Source of the DNA: Sediminibacter sp. Hel_I_10
GTDB lineage: Bacteria > Bacteroidota > Bacteroidia > Flavobacteriales > Flavobacteriaceae
Reading direction: 5' to 3'
Assembly (NCBI RefSeq): GCF_000688335.1
Contig: NZ_JHZX01000001.1
Span: forward strand, 1 to 64,000
Length of the DNA: 64,000 nucleotides
Shown in pieces: positions 23,628 through 32,454 of the stretch (its first letter is position 1; each line of letters starts with the position of its first letter). Position numbers and translations under genes: made by a program. The notes under the pieces were generated by a model, which was not told the DNA's origin, searched no databases, and was given only the letters and a program-made list of their open reading frames with translations.

Positions 23628-24203
23628 TTAACGTTTTAACTTAGAACGAACTCGACTTAAATTTTCGGGCGTTACCCCGAGATAATTGGCAATATGATAA
23701 TTGGTCACCCGATTCTCAATATTGGGATAAGCCTTGCAAAACTCTAAATAACGGGCTTTCGTGTCTTTTTCCAAAGAAGATAATATTCGCTGACGCTGAG
23801 AAATAAATGCATTGGTGATCAGGATTCTAAAGTAGCGCTCAAACACGGGAGCCTCTTTGTAAATTTGCTCAAGCCGATCATAGCGCATAGAAAACAATTG
23901 AGAATCTTCAATGGCTTCAATATACAATCTTGAGGGAGCATGATTGTAAAAGGCCTCGAAATCACAGATCCACCAATTTTCTATGGCAAACTGAATGATG
24001 TGTTTATTACCCTTTTCATCCATGTAATATGCTTTCAAACATCCTTTTACAACAAAACATATATATTTTACCTCAGTACCTGGTTGCAATAAATATTTTC
24101 CTTTTGAGACGGAAATATCATTCAAGGATGTCTTAAAGAGATGGATAGCCTCCTCTGAAGGGGCGACATAACGCTTTAAATGTTCTTTGATTGATGCATG
24201 CAT
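23628..24203 (-). CDS. Crp/Fnr-family regulator
   Basis: This 191-residue protein has a cyclic-nucleotide-binding-like N-terminal half (GKYLLQPGTEVKYICFVVKG) and a C-terminal recognition region ENRVTNYHIANYLGVTPENL followed by SRVRSKLKR, typical of Bacteroidota Crp/Fnr proteins that often sit beside stress or electrophile-detoxification genes. No Fnr cysteine cluster is seen. It is 105 bases upstream of the GlcG/HbpS-like gene on the same strand, so it is a good candidate controller of the downstream OYE/OsmC group. Confidence 0.85.
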   Translation of the reverse strand: MHASIKEHLKRYVAPSEEAIHLFKTSLNDISVSKGKYLLQPGTEVKYICFVVKGCLKAYYMDEKGNKHIIQFAIENWWICDFEAFYNHAPSRLYIEAIEDSQLFSMRYDRLEQIYKEAPVFERYFRILITNAFISQRQRILSSLEKDTKARYLEFCKAYPNIENRVTNYHIANYLGVTPENLSRVRSKLKR

Positions 24204-24348
24204 ATTACAAATATGAAGAATATTGAATCTGAACTACGGGATGTCCTAAAATAAAACCCAAAACTCATTAAAAAATTTATAGCATTATAAAACCTAAAAA
24301 TAACATCAGATTAATTTAGAGACCTTATTTTTTTAATCCATTCAGATT

Positions 24349-25014
24349 TTACGCTTCTGTGACTAATTGAGATTTTGGCAAACCCATTTCATAAAGGGTA
24401 GCCGAAATTGCCTCAACCATTGGTGGTGGTCCGCAGAGATAAACTGGTGTCGTGGTTTCTAAATTATGTTTTTTAAGAAAATCTTTATCAATTTGACCGT
24501 GATCATAATCCTCATGATTTTCCTCAGAAAGAATGAGATGACATTGATTTCCTAACCAAGCTTCTAAATTATTCTTGTAAATAATATCTTTTTCCTTATG
24601 ATTTCCGAAGAACAATTGATTACCCTCCAACTCACCTTTTCGTTTTAAATCTTTCATTATGGCTATAAAAGGCGTGATACCGGCTCCTCCTGCTATAAAG
24701 GCTCCTTTTCCTTTATAAGAAATGGCTCCCCAAGCATCACCAATCCACATATGGTCACCTACTTTGAGTTGCTCTATTTGTTCGGTTACGCCATCATGTG
24801 AAGGATAGCTTTTTATGGTAAATTCTAGTTCGTGATCTTCTGGTAAACTTGTAAAGGTAAACGGACGCTTCTTGTCTTTCCAACCCTCCTTGTCAATTGA
24901 GACTTCTGTGGCCTGACCAGGATGAAAGGTATACCCTTTTGGTTTGTCTGCAACCAAATGCACGACATTGTGATTGATATGTTCTATTTTTTTTAATTCT
25001 ATTCTATGTTCCAT
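24349..25014 (-). CDS. Ferredoxin/flavodoxin-NADP reductase-like flavoprotein
   Basis: The 221-residue protein is made of an FAD domain (RPFTFTS, about 50-56) and an NAD(P) domain (GGAGITPFIAIM, CGPPPMVEAI). It lacks a 2Fe-2S domain, so it resembles stand-alone FNR-type reductases such as flavodoxin or ferredoxin reductases and the reductase part of oxygenase systems. It would pass electrons between NAD(P)H and a small carrier or enzyme; the partner is not evident nearby, though the downstream redox genes on the same strand are possible users. Confidence 0.85.
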   Translation of the reverse strand: MEHRIELKKIEHINHNVVHLVADKPKGYTFHPGQATEVSIDKEGWKDKKRPFTFTSLPEDHELEFTIKSYPSHDGVTEQIEQLKVGDHMWIGDAWGAISYKGKGAFIAGGAGITPFIAIMKDLKRKGELEGNQLFFGNHKEKDIIYKNNLEAWLGNQCHLILSEENHEDYDHGQIDKDFLKKHNLETTTPVYLCGPPPMVEAISATLYEMGLPKSQLVTEA

Positions 25015-25087
25015 GTTTTTTATTTAATGTTCTCAAAAAAAAGTGCTGTTTAATTGACTGTTAGAAGCCAATTGCAGAATTTATCTT

Positions 25088-26356
25088 TTAAGATGTTGGT
25101 GCAACTCTCCAAATAATTCCTGCGTCATCGTCATTTACCAAAAGTGCACCATCTTTGGCAACAGTAACACCAACAGGACGACCATAGACTTCACTCTCTT
25201 CTCCTTCGGCTATAAAACCAGTAAGAAAATCTTCAGGCTGTTGCGGCTTTCCATTGGTAAAAGGTACAAACACCACTTTATAACCAGCAAAATTTGCACG
25301 ATTCCAAGACCCATGTTGTCCAATAAAAGCGCCATTTTTATAAGTTGACGGAAAAGCGTCATTGGTATAAAACGTTAAGCCGAGTGATGCCGTGTGGCTA
25401 CCTAATGGTACATCTGGAATAATGGCTTTTTGAACCAAACTATCATGCGGCTCATCTTTCCATCGAGGGTCTTTGATAGCGCCATAATAGCTATAGGGCC
25501 AACCGTACCAACCCCCTTTTTTGACACTGGTCATATAATCTGGCACCAAACTGTCTCCTAATTTATCACGCTCGTTTACAGCAGTCCACAACGCTCCTGT
25601 TGATGGATTCCAATCCATTCCAACTGGATTTCTTAATCCTGAAGCATAAATAATTTCACCGCTACCATCTAAATTCACTTCTAAAATATTGGCCCGACGT
25701 TCTTCTTTCTCCATACCCTGTTCTCCTACATTACTTGCAGATCCTACAGAAATATAGATTTTATCTTTGGCTTTATTGGTGATGATGTTCCGTGTCCAGT
25801 GATTGTTATATCCGCTGGCTGAAAGTTCTACAATTTTATCACCTGGAGAGGTCATCTTAGTCATCCCTTCTTTGTAAGGATACTTATAAAGCCCATCGGT
25901 ATTGGCTACATAAAAATGATCATCAATCACAAGCATTCCAAATGGTTGATTCAAATCTTCAAGAAATACGTGACGTTCATCTATCATGCCGTCATTATCG
26001 GTATCTCTAAGTAAACTTATTTGATTAGCACTATTTTTAGTATTGGCCTCAGACACAAAATAGTCGCCGTTAGGTGCAAGGTAGGTCCATCTAGGATGTT
26101 CAAGTGAATCTGCAAAACGAGACACCGTGAATCCTGCTGGTGCTTTTGGAGTCATGCCATCTGGCCAAGGCACAATCTTACTTTCCTTGGTTACAGATTC
26201 TGACGAATAAGGTGCTACGAGCTCTAAAGTGCCAATAGCAGTTTCTACTTTATCGTTTGCCGTACTGGCAATTTCTTTTTTTTCTTCTTTACTTACATTA
26301 TCCTTACAGCCTAAAAATAAAGTGGCGGCTATAATGACTAAGGGTAGTTTTTTCAT
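25088..26356 (-). CDS. Sorbosone-dehydrogenase-like (PQQ-type) beta-propeller lipoprotein
   Basis: This 422-residue protein begins with a lipoprotein signal (MKKLPLVIIAATLFLGCKD) and continues as a glucose/sorbosone dehydrogenase-type six-bladed propeller, with motifs such as ANTDGLYKYPY, SGLRNPVGMDWNP, IGQHGSWNR and YGRPVGVTV. Such proteins oxidise sugars at the cell envelope with PQQ, but many Bacteroidota members are untested. I choose ATG 26356 because it places the lipoprotein signal at the N-terminus; the frame extends 15 codons further. It is alone, between the reductase and aguA. Confidence 0.85.
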   Translation of the reverse strand: MKKLPLVIIAATLFLGCKDNVSKEEKKEIASTANDKVETAIGTLELVAPYSSESVTKESKIVPWPDGMTPKAPAGFTVSRFADSLEHPRWTYLAPNGDYFVSEANTKNSANQISLLRDTDNDGMIDERHVFLEDLNQPFGMLVIDDHFYVANTDGLYKYPYKEGMTKMTSPGDKIVELSASGYNNHWTRNIITNKAKDKIYISVGSASNVGEQGMEKEERRANILEVNLDGSGEIIYASGLRNPVGMDWNPSTGALWTAVNERDKLGDSLVPDYMTSVKKGGWYGWPYSYYGAIKDPRWKDEPHDSLVQKAIIPDVPLGSHTASLGLTFYTNDAFPSTYKNGAFIGQHGSWNRANFAGYKVVFVPFTNGKPQQPEDFLTGFIAEGEESEVYGRPVGVTVAKDGALLVNDDDAGIIWRVAPTS

Positions 26357-26538
26357 AGTTGATTTTTTCGTTGTCATGAAAATAATCAAAGCATGAAACA
26401 CAGACCTACGCTATTCAACATTATTTTAACGCATATCCTCATTTGCGTCTAAAATCAAGGGATAGTAATGAAAACTAGGGATTTTATCTGTTTTTCAATA
26501 GAAAAAAACAATGTTATAAAAGATTGTAAGTGCTACTG

Positions 26539-27567
26539 TTAAACCGGAATTTGCTGACTCAAACAATGTAAGGTTCCAAAACCCCAAATCAAATCGATGG
26601 CATTTATGCCAATAACATCGTGCTCTGGAAAGCATTCTGCTATTATTTGCAGTGCGATACGATCATTGACATCATTAAATGTTGGAACTAAAACACAGTT
26701 GTTTAATATCAAAAAGTTGGCATAACTAGCAGGTAAGGTCAAACCTTCAAAGATGATGGGTTTTGGTACAGGTAGCTTCACTATCTTAGGTGAACTGCCG
26801 TCCTCTAATTTAGCCTTTTGCAGACGATTAAAATTATCTTGTAGCGCTTTGTAGTTAGGGCTTTTAGGATCCTCATCGACTATAGTGACAATAGTGTTTT
26901 TATTGACAAAACGACAAAGATCATCAACATGACCATGCGTATCATCTCCAATAACACCGTCACCTAGCCAAATGACATTTGTAACTCCTAAATAGGTTTT
27001 GAAAATAGATTCGTAATCTGCTTTAGTAAAGTTTTGATTTCTTACTTGAATACTCGGGTGAAGCAAACATTCTTCTGATGTGAGCAGCGTGCCCTTACCA
27101 TTACTATCTATAGCACCGCCCTCAAGAATTACAGGTTTCCCTTTATAAGTAGCTTGTGTCAAAAGGATATCAAGAACACCTGCAACACGTTCAGGTACTT
27201 TTCTATCTAATTGGTAGTTTTTGTATTTGGCCCAACCATTAAAATTGAAATTTAAGGCTTCTCGCTGGGTCCCATTTTTTACAATGATAGGTCCAGAATC
27301 GCGCATCCAACTGCGGTTGGTTTTTTGAATGATAAATGTAATACGCTCAAGATTGACCTCTGCGTTGGTGAGCATTTCTGAAACTTTAGCTTTTAAGTCG
27401 TTGTGAGCAACAACTAAAAAAACGGTTTCATAAGTCGCCACCTTTTTAATAAACTCCACAAAAGCCCATTGAACCGCTTGATATTTTCCTGGCCAATCGT
27501 TGCCATTATGCGGAAAACACAACAGCACCCCTTGTTGCTTCTCCCACTCTGCTGGAAACCTTCTCAT
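26539..27567 (-). CDS. aguA: Agmatine deiminase
   Basis: This 342-residue member of the peptidyl-arginine-deiminase fold hydrolyses agmatine to N-carbamoylputrescine and ammonia. Conserved features are the N-terminal MRRFPAEWEKQQGVLLCFPH, RDSGPI, the DTHGHVDD segment and the catalytic Cys335 near the end (GTLHCLSQQ). Its ATG overlaps the aguB stop (TAATG at 27567), so the two are coupled. Together they make putrescine from agmatine without urea production, the route common in Bacteroidota and plants. Confidence 0.93.
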   Translation of the reverse strand: MRRFPAEWEKQQGVLLCFPHNGNDWPGKYQAVQWAFVEFIKKVATYETVFLVVAHNDLKAKVSEMLTNAEVNLERITFIIQKTNRSWMRDSGPIIVKNGTQREALNFNFNGWAKYKNYQLDRKVPERVAGVLDILLTQATYKGKPVILEGGAIDSNGKGTLLTSEECLLHPSIQVRNQNFTKADYESIFKTYLGVTNVIWLGDGVIGDDTHGHVDDLCRFVNKNTIVTIVDEDPKSPNYKALQDNFNRLQKAKLEDGSSPKIVKLPVPKPIIFEGLTLPASYANFLILNNCVLVPTFNDVNDRIALQIIAECFPEHDVIGINAIDLIWGFGTLHCLSQQIPV

Positions 27568-28448
27568 TAATCTATCGCTCTTTTGGTAATTTCTCCGAAA
27601 GCATCAATACGACGATCCCTAAAGAATGGCCAATTTTGACGTACATTTTCCTGTTGCGCTAAATCTACTTCTGCAATTAAGATTTCTTCTTTATCATGAG
27701 ATGCTTGTGCTAAGATTTCTCCTTGCGGACCAGCAATAAATGAGGCTCCCCAAAACTCAATTCCCTTAGTATCTGGCAAATATTGCTCCAACCCTATTCT
27801 ATTGGCTGCAGCTACATAAACACCATTGGCTACGGCGTGCCCTTTCATTACGTTCATCCATGCACCATACTGATTAGGGCCATATTGTTCTTTTTCTTGT
27901 GGATGCCAACCAATGGCTGTAGGATAAAACAAGACCTCAGATCCCTTTAAAGCCGTTAAACGTGCCGCCTCAGGATACCATTGGTCCCAGCAAATAAGCG
28001 TCCCGATATTTCCTTTTTTGGTGGCATGGTTTTTAAAGCCTAAATCGCCAGGTGTAAAGTAGAATTTCTCGTAAAAATGAGGATCGTCTGGAATGTGCAT
28101 TTTTCGGTACAGACCAGCTTCGGTACCATCAGTATCAATAATATAAGCACTATTGTGATAGATGCCAGCCATACGCTTTTCGAAAAAAGGAACGATAATG
28201 ACAACGCCCAACTCCTTTGCCAAATCACTAAACGCATGAAAAGATGTGCTGTAAAGTGGTTCTGCCAATGCAAAATTATCTACGTCTTCACTTTGACAAA
28301 AATAATGACTGCTGTAGAGTTCTGGTAGGGAAATGACTTCTGCTCCTTTTGCAGCAGCATCACGTACCCATTTTAAACATTTTTTTAAATTGTTTTCGGG
28401 AAGGTCATTAAGATTCAATTGAATGACCGCTATTTTGTAATTCTTCAT
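27567..28448 (-). CDS. aguB: N-carbamoylputrescine amidase
   Basis: The 293-residue carbon-nitrogen hydrolase has the nitrilase-fold catalytic triad Glu43 (SLPELYSS), Lys116 (YRKMHIPDD) and Cys153 (LICWDQWYPE). It hydrolyses N-carbamoylputrescine to putrescine, CO2 and ammonia. The close fit to the plant-type CPA family and the coupled aguA gene downstream make the substrate assignment strong. It is the first gene of the pair. Confidence 0.93.
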   Translation of the reverse strand: MKNYKIAVIQLNLNDLPENNLKKCLKWVRDAAAKGAEVISLPELYSSHYFCQSEDVDNFALAEPLYSTSFHAFSDLAKELGVVIIVPFFEKRMAGIYHNSAYIIDTDGTEAGLYRKMHIPDDPHFYEKFYFTPGDLGFKNHATKKGNIGTLICWDQWYPEAARLTALKGSEVLFYPTAIGWHPQEKEQYGPNQYGAWMNVMKGHAVANGVYVAAANRIGLEQYLPDTKGIEFWGASFIAGPQGEILAQASHDKEEILIAEVDLAQQENVRQNWPFFRDRRIDAFGEITKRAID

Positions 28449-28520
28449 ATATCAAAACTAAAATAAGGCTATAAAAGTAATGAATATTATGAACAACAAA
28501 TAGAGAGCATCTAGAATCTC

Positions 28521-29135
28521 TTACTTAGAGGCCTGAAGTGTTTGTGGAAGAACAATATCACGTTGGGCAACTAAAATATCACCTGACTTTTCAGGATTTA
28601 GAATATTGGTTGCTCCAGCTTTTTTAAGTTTCTTACGGCAGTATCTAGATAAATAAGGATCATTTTCAAATAAGAAACCATCCATATCATACTCCGGTGT
28701 GTTTGGTTCTTTAATTACAGTATGAATGTGCTTCATTTCATTACTACCATAATCTGTTCCTGGTATAAAGGTAAAGAACGTGTACTCCCCCTCTTCATTA
28801 GTTTTAACCCAAGCACGGTGGTAGATGTAGTCTTCTTCATTTTCTGTTTTTAAATCGTATTTACCGTCTTCATTGGTTTGATAGATAAAAACGATAACAT
28901 CCTTTGCAGGAGTAATCCCATCATTTTCAAAGATTGTTCCTGAAATTTTAAGTTTTTGTTCCGCTTGCGCGTACTCTGGAATTGTGTCAACAGCGGTTAG
29001 CGCTCGCTCACCATAATTATAAATAGGGTGCTGTTTTGTATCATTGATATTATTAGCATCTTGTTGTGCATTTAATTGAACTGTAAATGCAGAAAAAATA
29101 ATGGCGGCACTGATAAGATATTTAAGCGTTTTCAT
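28521..29135 (-). CDS. Secreted intradiol-dioxygenase-like protein
   Basis: This 204-residue protein with a signal peptide (MKTLKYLISAAIIFSAFTVQ, then LNAQ) has an intradiol ring-cleavage dioxygenase fold: ISGTIFENDGITPAKDVIVF, the RAWVKTNEEGEYTFFTFIPG strand and HIH (136-138). Catechol dioxygenases bind iron with two Tyr and two His; the His pair is visible, but which Tyr residues serve is unclear. Secreted single-domain relatives are common in Bacteroidota and mostly of unknown substrate. It lies 72 bases upstream of aguB with no obvious pathway link. Confidence 0.75.
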   Translation of the reverse strand: MKTLKYLISAAIIFSAFTVQLNAQQDANNINDTKQHPIYNYGERALTAVDTIPEYAQAEQKLKISGTIFENDGITPAKDVIVFIYQTNEDGKYDLKTENEEDYIYHRAWVKTNEEGEYTFFTFIPGTDYGSNEMKHIHTVIKEPNTPEYDMDGFLFENDPYLSRYCRKKLKKAGATNILNPEKSGDILVAQRDIVLPQTLQASK

Positions 29136-29282
29136 GCGAATTGGATTTGGAGTTTACCCAAAGCTATTATATACAGCACTTTAACACCTAAAAAACTATA
29201 TGAACACCGAATAAATTAGGATTAACTGAAATTAGATTCAAAATTTTCCGTTGAAATGCACTTCTTTCAGAATGGACTTAGC

Positions 29283-29660
29283 TCAATACATGGTATTATC
29301 ATTTTTAGACGTTTTAGGAATTTGCTGAATGGCATCCCAATGTTCGCAAATCTTTCCGGAGTTGTCAAAACGAAAGAAATCCATCGTGACATATTGATCA
29401 TCATTTGGCCAAATTTGATGGGTATGTAAGGCCACGAGATCATCTTCTGCAATACAGCGGACGAATGCTATGGATTTTTTGGGATATTCCACTTTCATCC
29501 GTTCAAAATAATCGATAAATCCCTCTATACCATCACTCACATCTGGATTATGCTGAATATAGGTGGCTCCAACAAAGGTATCCATCGCTAATTTAGGATC
29601 TCCCAAGAAGGCCATTTCATAAAAACTGATGGCATTTTTCTTATTTTGTTTTGTACTCAT
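29283..29660 (-). CDS. SnoaL-like (NTF2-fold) protein
   Basis: The 125-residue cone-shaped NTF2-like domain carries the pattern AISFYEMAFLGDPKLAMD, YIQHNPDVSDGIEGFIDYF, DLVALHTHQIW and FRFDNSGKICEHWDAIQQIP, as in SnoaL-like polyketide-cyclase-related proteins common in stress loci. No catalytic role can be read; many are small-ligand binders. It has its own place after a terminator (29723-29750) that ends the upstream SDR gene. Confidence 0.85.
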   Translation of the reverse strand: MSTKQNKKNAISFYEMAFLGDPKLAMDTFVGATYIQHNPDVSDGIEGFIDYFERMKVEYPKKSIAFVRCIAEDDLVALHTHQIWPNDDQYVTMDFFRFDNSGKICEHWDAIQQIPKTSKNDNTMY

Positions 29661-29722
29661 GGCTTGATCGATTTAAAATGATTGGACTTCAATTTAAAAA
29701 TTAAACTTGTTTTTAATAAAAA

Positions 29723-29750
29723 AAGCCAGAATTATAATTAATTCTGGCTT
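29723..29750 (-). terminator. Intrinsic terminator of the SDR operon
   Basis: AAGCCAGAATTA (29723-29734) and TAATTCTGGCTT (29739-29750) form a perfect 12-bp stem with a 4-base loop, followed on the minus strand by a T-run. It ends the 30536-31162 / 29769-30524 gene pair. Confidence 0.85.
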
Positions 29751-29768
29751 CAGTAAACATATTTAATT

Positions 29769-30524
29769 TTATAATTTTGGCTGTCCGTTAGATGCACTTA
29801 AACCGCCATCTACCGGTAAAATTGTTCCGGTAACAAATCTTGCTTCTTCACTGGCTAAAAAAGCAATAACATCTGCGATTTCTTCCGGTTTAGCTGCACG
29901 GCCCATAGCAATTCGCTTTTTAAATTCCTTCATCACCTCTTCATCATCCATTGCGCCTTCTCCCATATCAGTATCTGTTAAACTAGGCGCCACTGCATTG
30001 ATTCTAATCTCTTTTGCTGCAAAATCCAATGCCAGAGCTTTGGTCATTAACTGAATGGCTCCTTTAGTGCTATCATAAGCAAAGGCGTTCCAATCTCCTC
30101 CTAAACCAGAGACAGAACATACATTCACTATGTTCCCCTTGCTCTTTTCAAGATATGGTAAGGTCTCTTTAATCATCAAGTAAGGCCCAGTGACGTTTAC
30201 TTCCAATTGCTTATTCCAATCTTCCAACGAGACCTTGTCTATCGTACCACCAACAAATATTGCGGCATTGTTGACTAAGATGTCAATGGTCTTAAACTTA
30301 GAAATCGTGCTTTCTACGAGTTGCTTCACATCTGCAGGTTTTGAGACGTCGCCTGCAACTATTAAGGTATTGCTCGCATTGATTTCTTTCGAAACTGCTT
30401 CTAATTTACTTTTTGTTCTTCCGTTTAATACCACGTTAAAGCCCTTACTGGCAAACTTTTTTGCCGTTGCTTTACCTATACCAGAACCTGCTCCAGTAAC
30501 AATTACGGCTTTATTTACTTCCAT
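29769..30524 (-). CDS. Short-chain dehydrogenase/reductase (glucose 1-dehydrogenase-like)
   Basis: This 251-residue classical SDR has the cofactor motif VTGAGSGIGKA (10-20), NNAAIF, catalytic Ser-Tyr-Lys in CSVSGLGG and YDSTKGAI, and the C-terminal GTILPVDGGLSAS. It would oxidise or reduce an alcohol/carbonyl with NAD(P); substrate unknown. It starts 11 bases after the NAD(P)-binding protein gene upstream, so the two are one operon, ended by a strong terminator. Confidence 0.9.
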   Translation of the reverse strand: MEVNKAVIVTGAGSGIGKATAKKFASKGFNVVLNGRTKSKLEAVSKEINASNTLIVAGDVSKPADVKQLVESTISKFKTIDILVNNAAIFVGGTIDKVSLEDWNKQLEVNVTGPYLMIKETLPYLEKSKGNIVNVCSVSGLGGDWNAFAYDSTKGAIQLMTKALALDFAAKEIRINAVAPSLTDTDMGEGAMDDEEVMKEFKKRIAMGRAAKPEEIADVIAFLASEEARFVTGTILPVDGGLSASNGQPKL

Positions 30525-30535
30525 TGTAAGATGTA

Positions 30536-31162
30536 TTATATAGTGTTCATCGCATCGGCGATTAAGGTATCACCATTTAAGATTTCAAAAGTTTTATTAT
30601 TGGCAACATCATCATGAAGTGCGCTTACCAAAGTTTGCGCAACATCATCACGACTAATTGATCCCGAATTGTCTAAGTGTTTTGCCAGTTTGATTTTGCC
30701 AGTACCATGATCATTGTTTAAAGATCCTGGACGTACAATGGTGTATTTCAAATCACTTTTTAAAAGATATTCATCTGCATTATGCTTTGCTTTTAAATAG
30801 TCTTGAAGTTGATCGGCTTTCTCTGGTTGATCTGCTCCAATGGAGCTCAACATCACAAATTTCTTGCAGTCGTGTTTTTTAGCTGCATCCATCATTTTTT
30901 TCGCACCTTCTTGATCTACGGCTGTTACTTTTTTACCGCCAGAACCAGCTGCAAAAATAACTTTGTCCATACCTGTTGTGACATCCTGGATATCCTCTTC
31001 TAAATCTGCTAAAATGGTTTGAATTCCTCTTTTAGTAAATTGTTCTTCCTGCTCCTTCTTTCTAATCATTGCAACTGGACTATAAAGTTGAGAGTTTTCT
31101 AAAAGATCTATTATTTTTTTTCCTGTGGTGCCATTTGCACCTGCTACTAATATTTGTTCCAT
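30536..31162 (-). CDS. NAD(P)-binding atypical SDR protein (YwnB/NmrA-like)
   Basis: This 208-residue atypical SDR has an N-terminal Rossmann motif VAGANGTTGKKII and the pattern FVMLSSIGAD, YTIVRPGSL, SRDDVAQTLV shared with YwnB/NmrA-type and flavin-reductase-like proteins. Such proteins often sense NADP state or act on reactive carbonyls. Classical SDR Tyr-Lys catalysis is not evident. First gene of a two-gene operon with an SDR. Confidence 0.85.
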   Translation of the reverse strand: MEQILVAGANGTTGKKIIDLLENSQLYSPVAMIRKKEQEEQFTKRGIQTILADLEEDIQDVTTGMDKVIFAAGSGGKKVTAVDQEGAKKMMDAAKKHDCKKFVMLSSIGADQPEKADQLQDYLKAKHNADEYLLKSDLKYTIVRPGSLNNDHGTGKIKLAKHLDNSGSISRDDVAQTLVSALHDDVANNKTFEILNGDTLIADAMNTI

Positions 31163-31345
31163 ACAACAATAAATTAAAATTTTCGAAACCTGTTTAATGG
31201 GAACACATAAAACATTAACTCGATAGAAACACTAACACTATATACACTTTTGTTTAGAGCTATACTCCACAAAATCAATTTAATATCGACAACGTGTAAA
31301 TACGCTCACTTTGTCGGACTAAAGATAGACTTTAACAAAAAAAGT

Positions 31346-31375
31346 TTGAAGCAGAGTCCTTTCCCTATAGCTTTG
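31346..31375 (+). promoter_or_regulatory. Promoter of the 90-residue orphan gene
   Basis: TTG (31346-31348) and TAGCTTTG (31368-31375) are 19 bases apart, a near-ideal Bacteroidota promoter. The ATG follows 40 bases later. Confidence 0.75.
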
Positions 31376-31415
31376 TGATAGCTTTTATTTTTAACCTACT
31401 AAAAAATAAGACATT

Positions 31416-31688
31416 ATGAATGCAAATCTTTCACTTTTCAACCAAATCAACAGTTTGTGCTATTGGCTACTTACTGAAAGTAATTACAAAAGTTCTGTGA
31501 TTTTAGATGCAGACAAAGACAGTTATTTTGTTCGTGTCAAAAAAGGAAGTCAGAATTTATATGCTTACCATATTCCTCAATTCAGTAAGAAAAATTCAAA
31601 GTTTTTAAATTTCGAATTGACTGCCGTGGTTAATAGTTTGCTACACATTAAAGACTCTGTCATGGAACGCCGCTACGAAAGCGCATAA
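31416..31688 (+). CDS. Unrecognised small cytoplasmic protein, 90 aa
   Basis: The 90-residue protein has no signal peptide or membrane segment. It contains NSLCYWLLTESNYKSSVILD and a basic middle (YFVRVKKGSQNLYAYHIP), and no family is recognised. The gene is monocistronic: a near-consensus promoter at 31346-31375 and its own perfect terminator at 31691-31717 frame it. It is divergent from the SDR operon. That well-formed unit supports a real, expressed gene of unknown role. Confidence 0.75.
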   Translation: MNANLSLFNQINSLCYWLLTESNYKSSVILDADKDSYFVRVKKGSQNLYAYHIPQFSKKNSKFLNFELTAVVNSLLHIKDSVMERRYESA

Positions 31689-31690
31689 AA

Positions 31691-31717
31691 AAACAGAATC
31701 CAAAAAAGATTCTGTTT
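31691..31717. terminator. Bidirectional terminator
   Basis: AAACAGAATC (31691-31700) and GATTCTGTTT (31708-31717) form a perfect 10-bp stem with a 7-base A-rich loop between the convergent 90-residue and 171-residue protein genes. Confidence 0.85.
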
Positions 31718-31740
31718 CAATTAAGACAAGTTGTTTTTAA

Positions 31741-32253
31741 TTATAGGGTCACTGTTACTGTTTTAGATGTTTTTCCATTGGATAGTTCAACGTGATACTC
31801 CACTATTTTTTCTAAGCCTTGGGTATAATTTACGTGACATTCAATTTTTTCAAAAGCCCAACCTGGATAAGATGTTGACACTTCTTTACTAAGAGCGTAT
31901 GGTAATCTCATATTTTTATAAATCTCAATAGATTGCACCAATTTACCAGTATGATCATAAATGGCCTGAATATGATTTAAGGCTTCATTAAAATCTACAG
32001 TGTAAGTAACGCTTTTGCTTGATGTATATACAGATTGTGCTTTTATGTTGTAGTTGGCCGCAATTTTTTGAAGTTTCTGAGCTCTTTTTGCCACATCATG
32101 ATTCTTAAAACTATTAAGATAGTCGGCATTGATCGAAACGGATTTCATATTAGGAGCATGATCTAATTTTGAAGTGACCATGGCCATTTCATGTTGCGCA
32201 TTGCAAAGGGTGGTTAGACCTAAAAAAAATAAACCAAGAATACAGCTTTTCAT
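31741..32253 (-). CDS. Exported protein of unknown function, about 170 aa
   Basis: A signal peptide (MKSCILGLFFLGLTTLCNAQ) precedes a soluble domain of mixed alpha/beta type, with YTVDFNEALNHIQAIYDHTG and LPYALSKEVSTSYPGWAFEK, which resembles the beta-lactamase-inhibitor-like/PepSY-like proteins common in Bacteroidota that end in strands such as VTVTL. I am not certain of the family. ATG 32253 is preferred; a TTG two codons upstream is in frame. It is convergent with the 90-residue gene. Confidence 0.7.
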   Translation of the reverse strand: MKSCILGLFFLGLTTLCNAQHEMAMVTSKLDHAPNMKSVSINADYLNSFKNHDVAKRAQKLQKIAANYNIKAQSVYTSSKSVTYTVDFNEALNHIQAIYDHTGKLVQSIEIYKNMRLPYALSKEVSTSYPGWAFEKIECHVNYTQGLEKIVEYHVELSNGKTSKTVTVTL

Positions 32254-32454
32254 AATCAAATGGATTTTAAGGTTGATAATTAAGAGGCCACTAGCTTTAT
32301 AATAAGGGTACTAGATGCGCACTTTTAGATATCGCTAAGTTAGACACAACTTTAGCTAAAACCTTAAAAATGAGATAGACAGACAATGAACAGCCTATAG
32401 ACAATCAATAGACAGTTCTATTTTGTAACTTCTTTTTTATATGAAATAGGGAAA

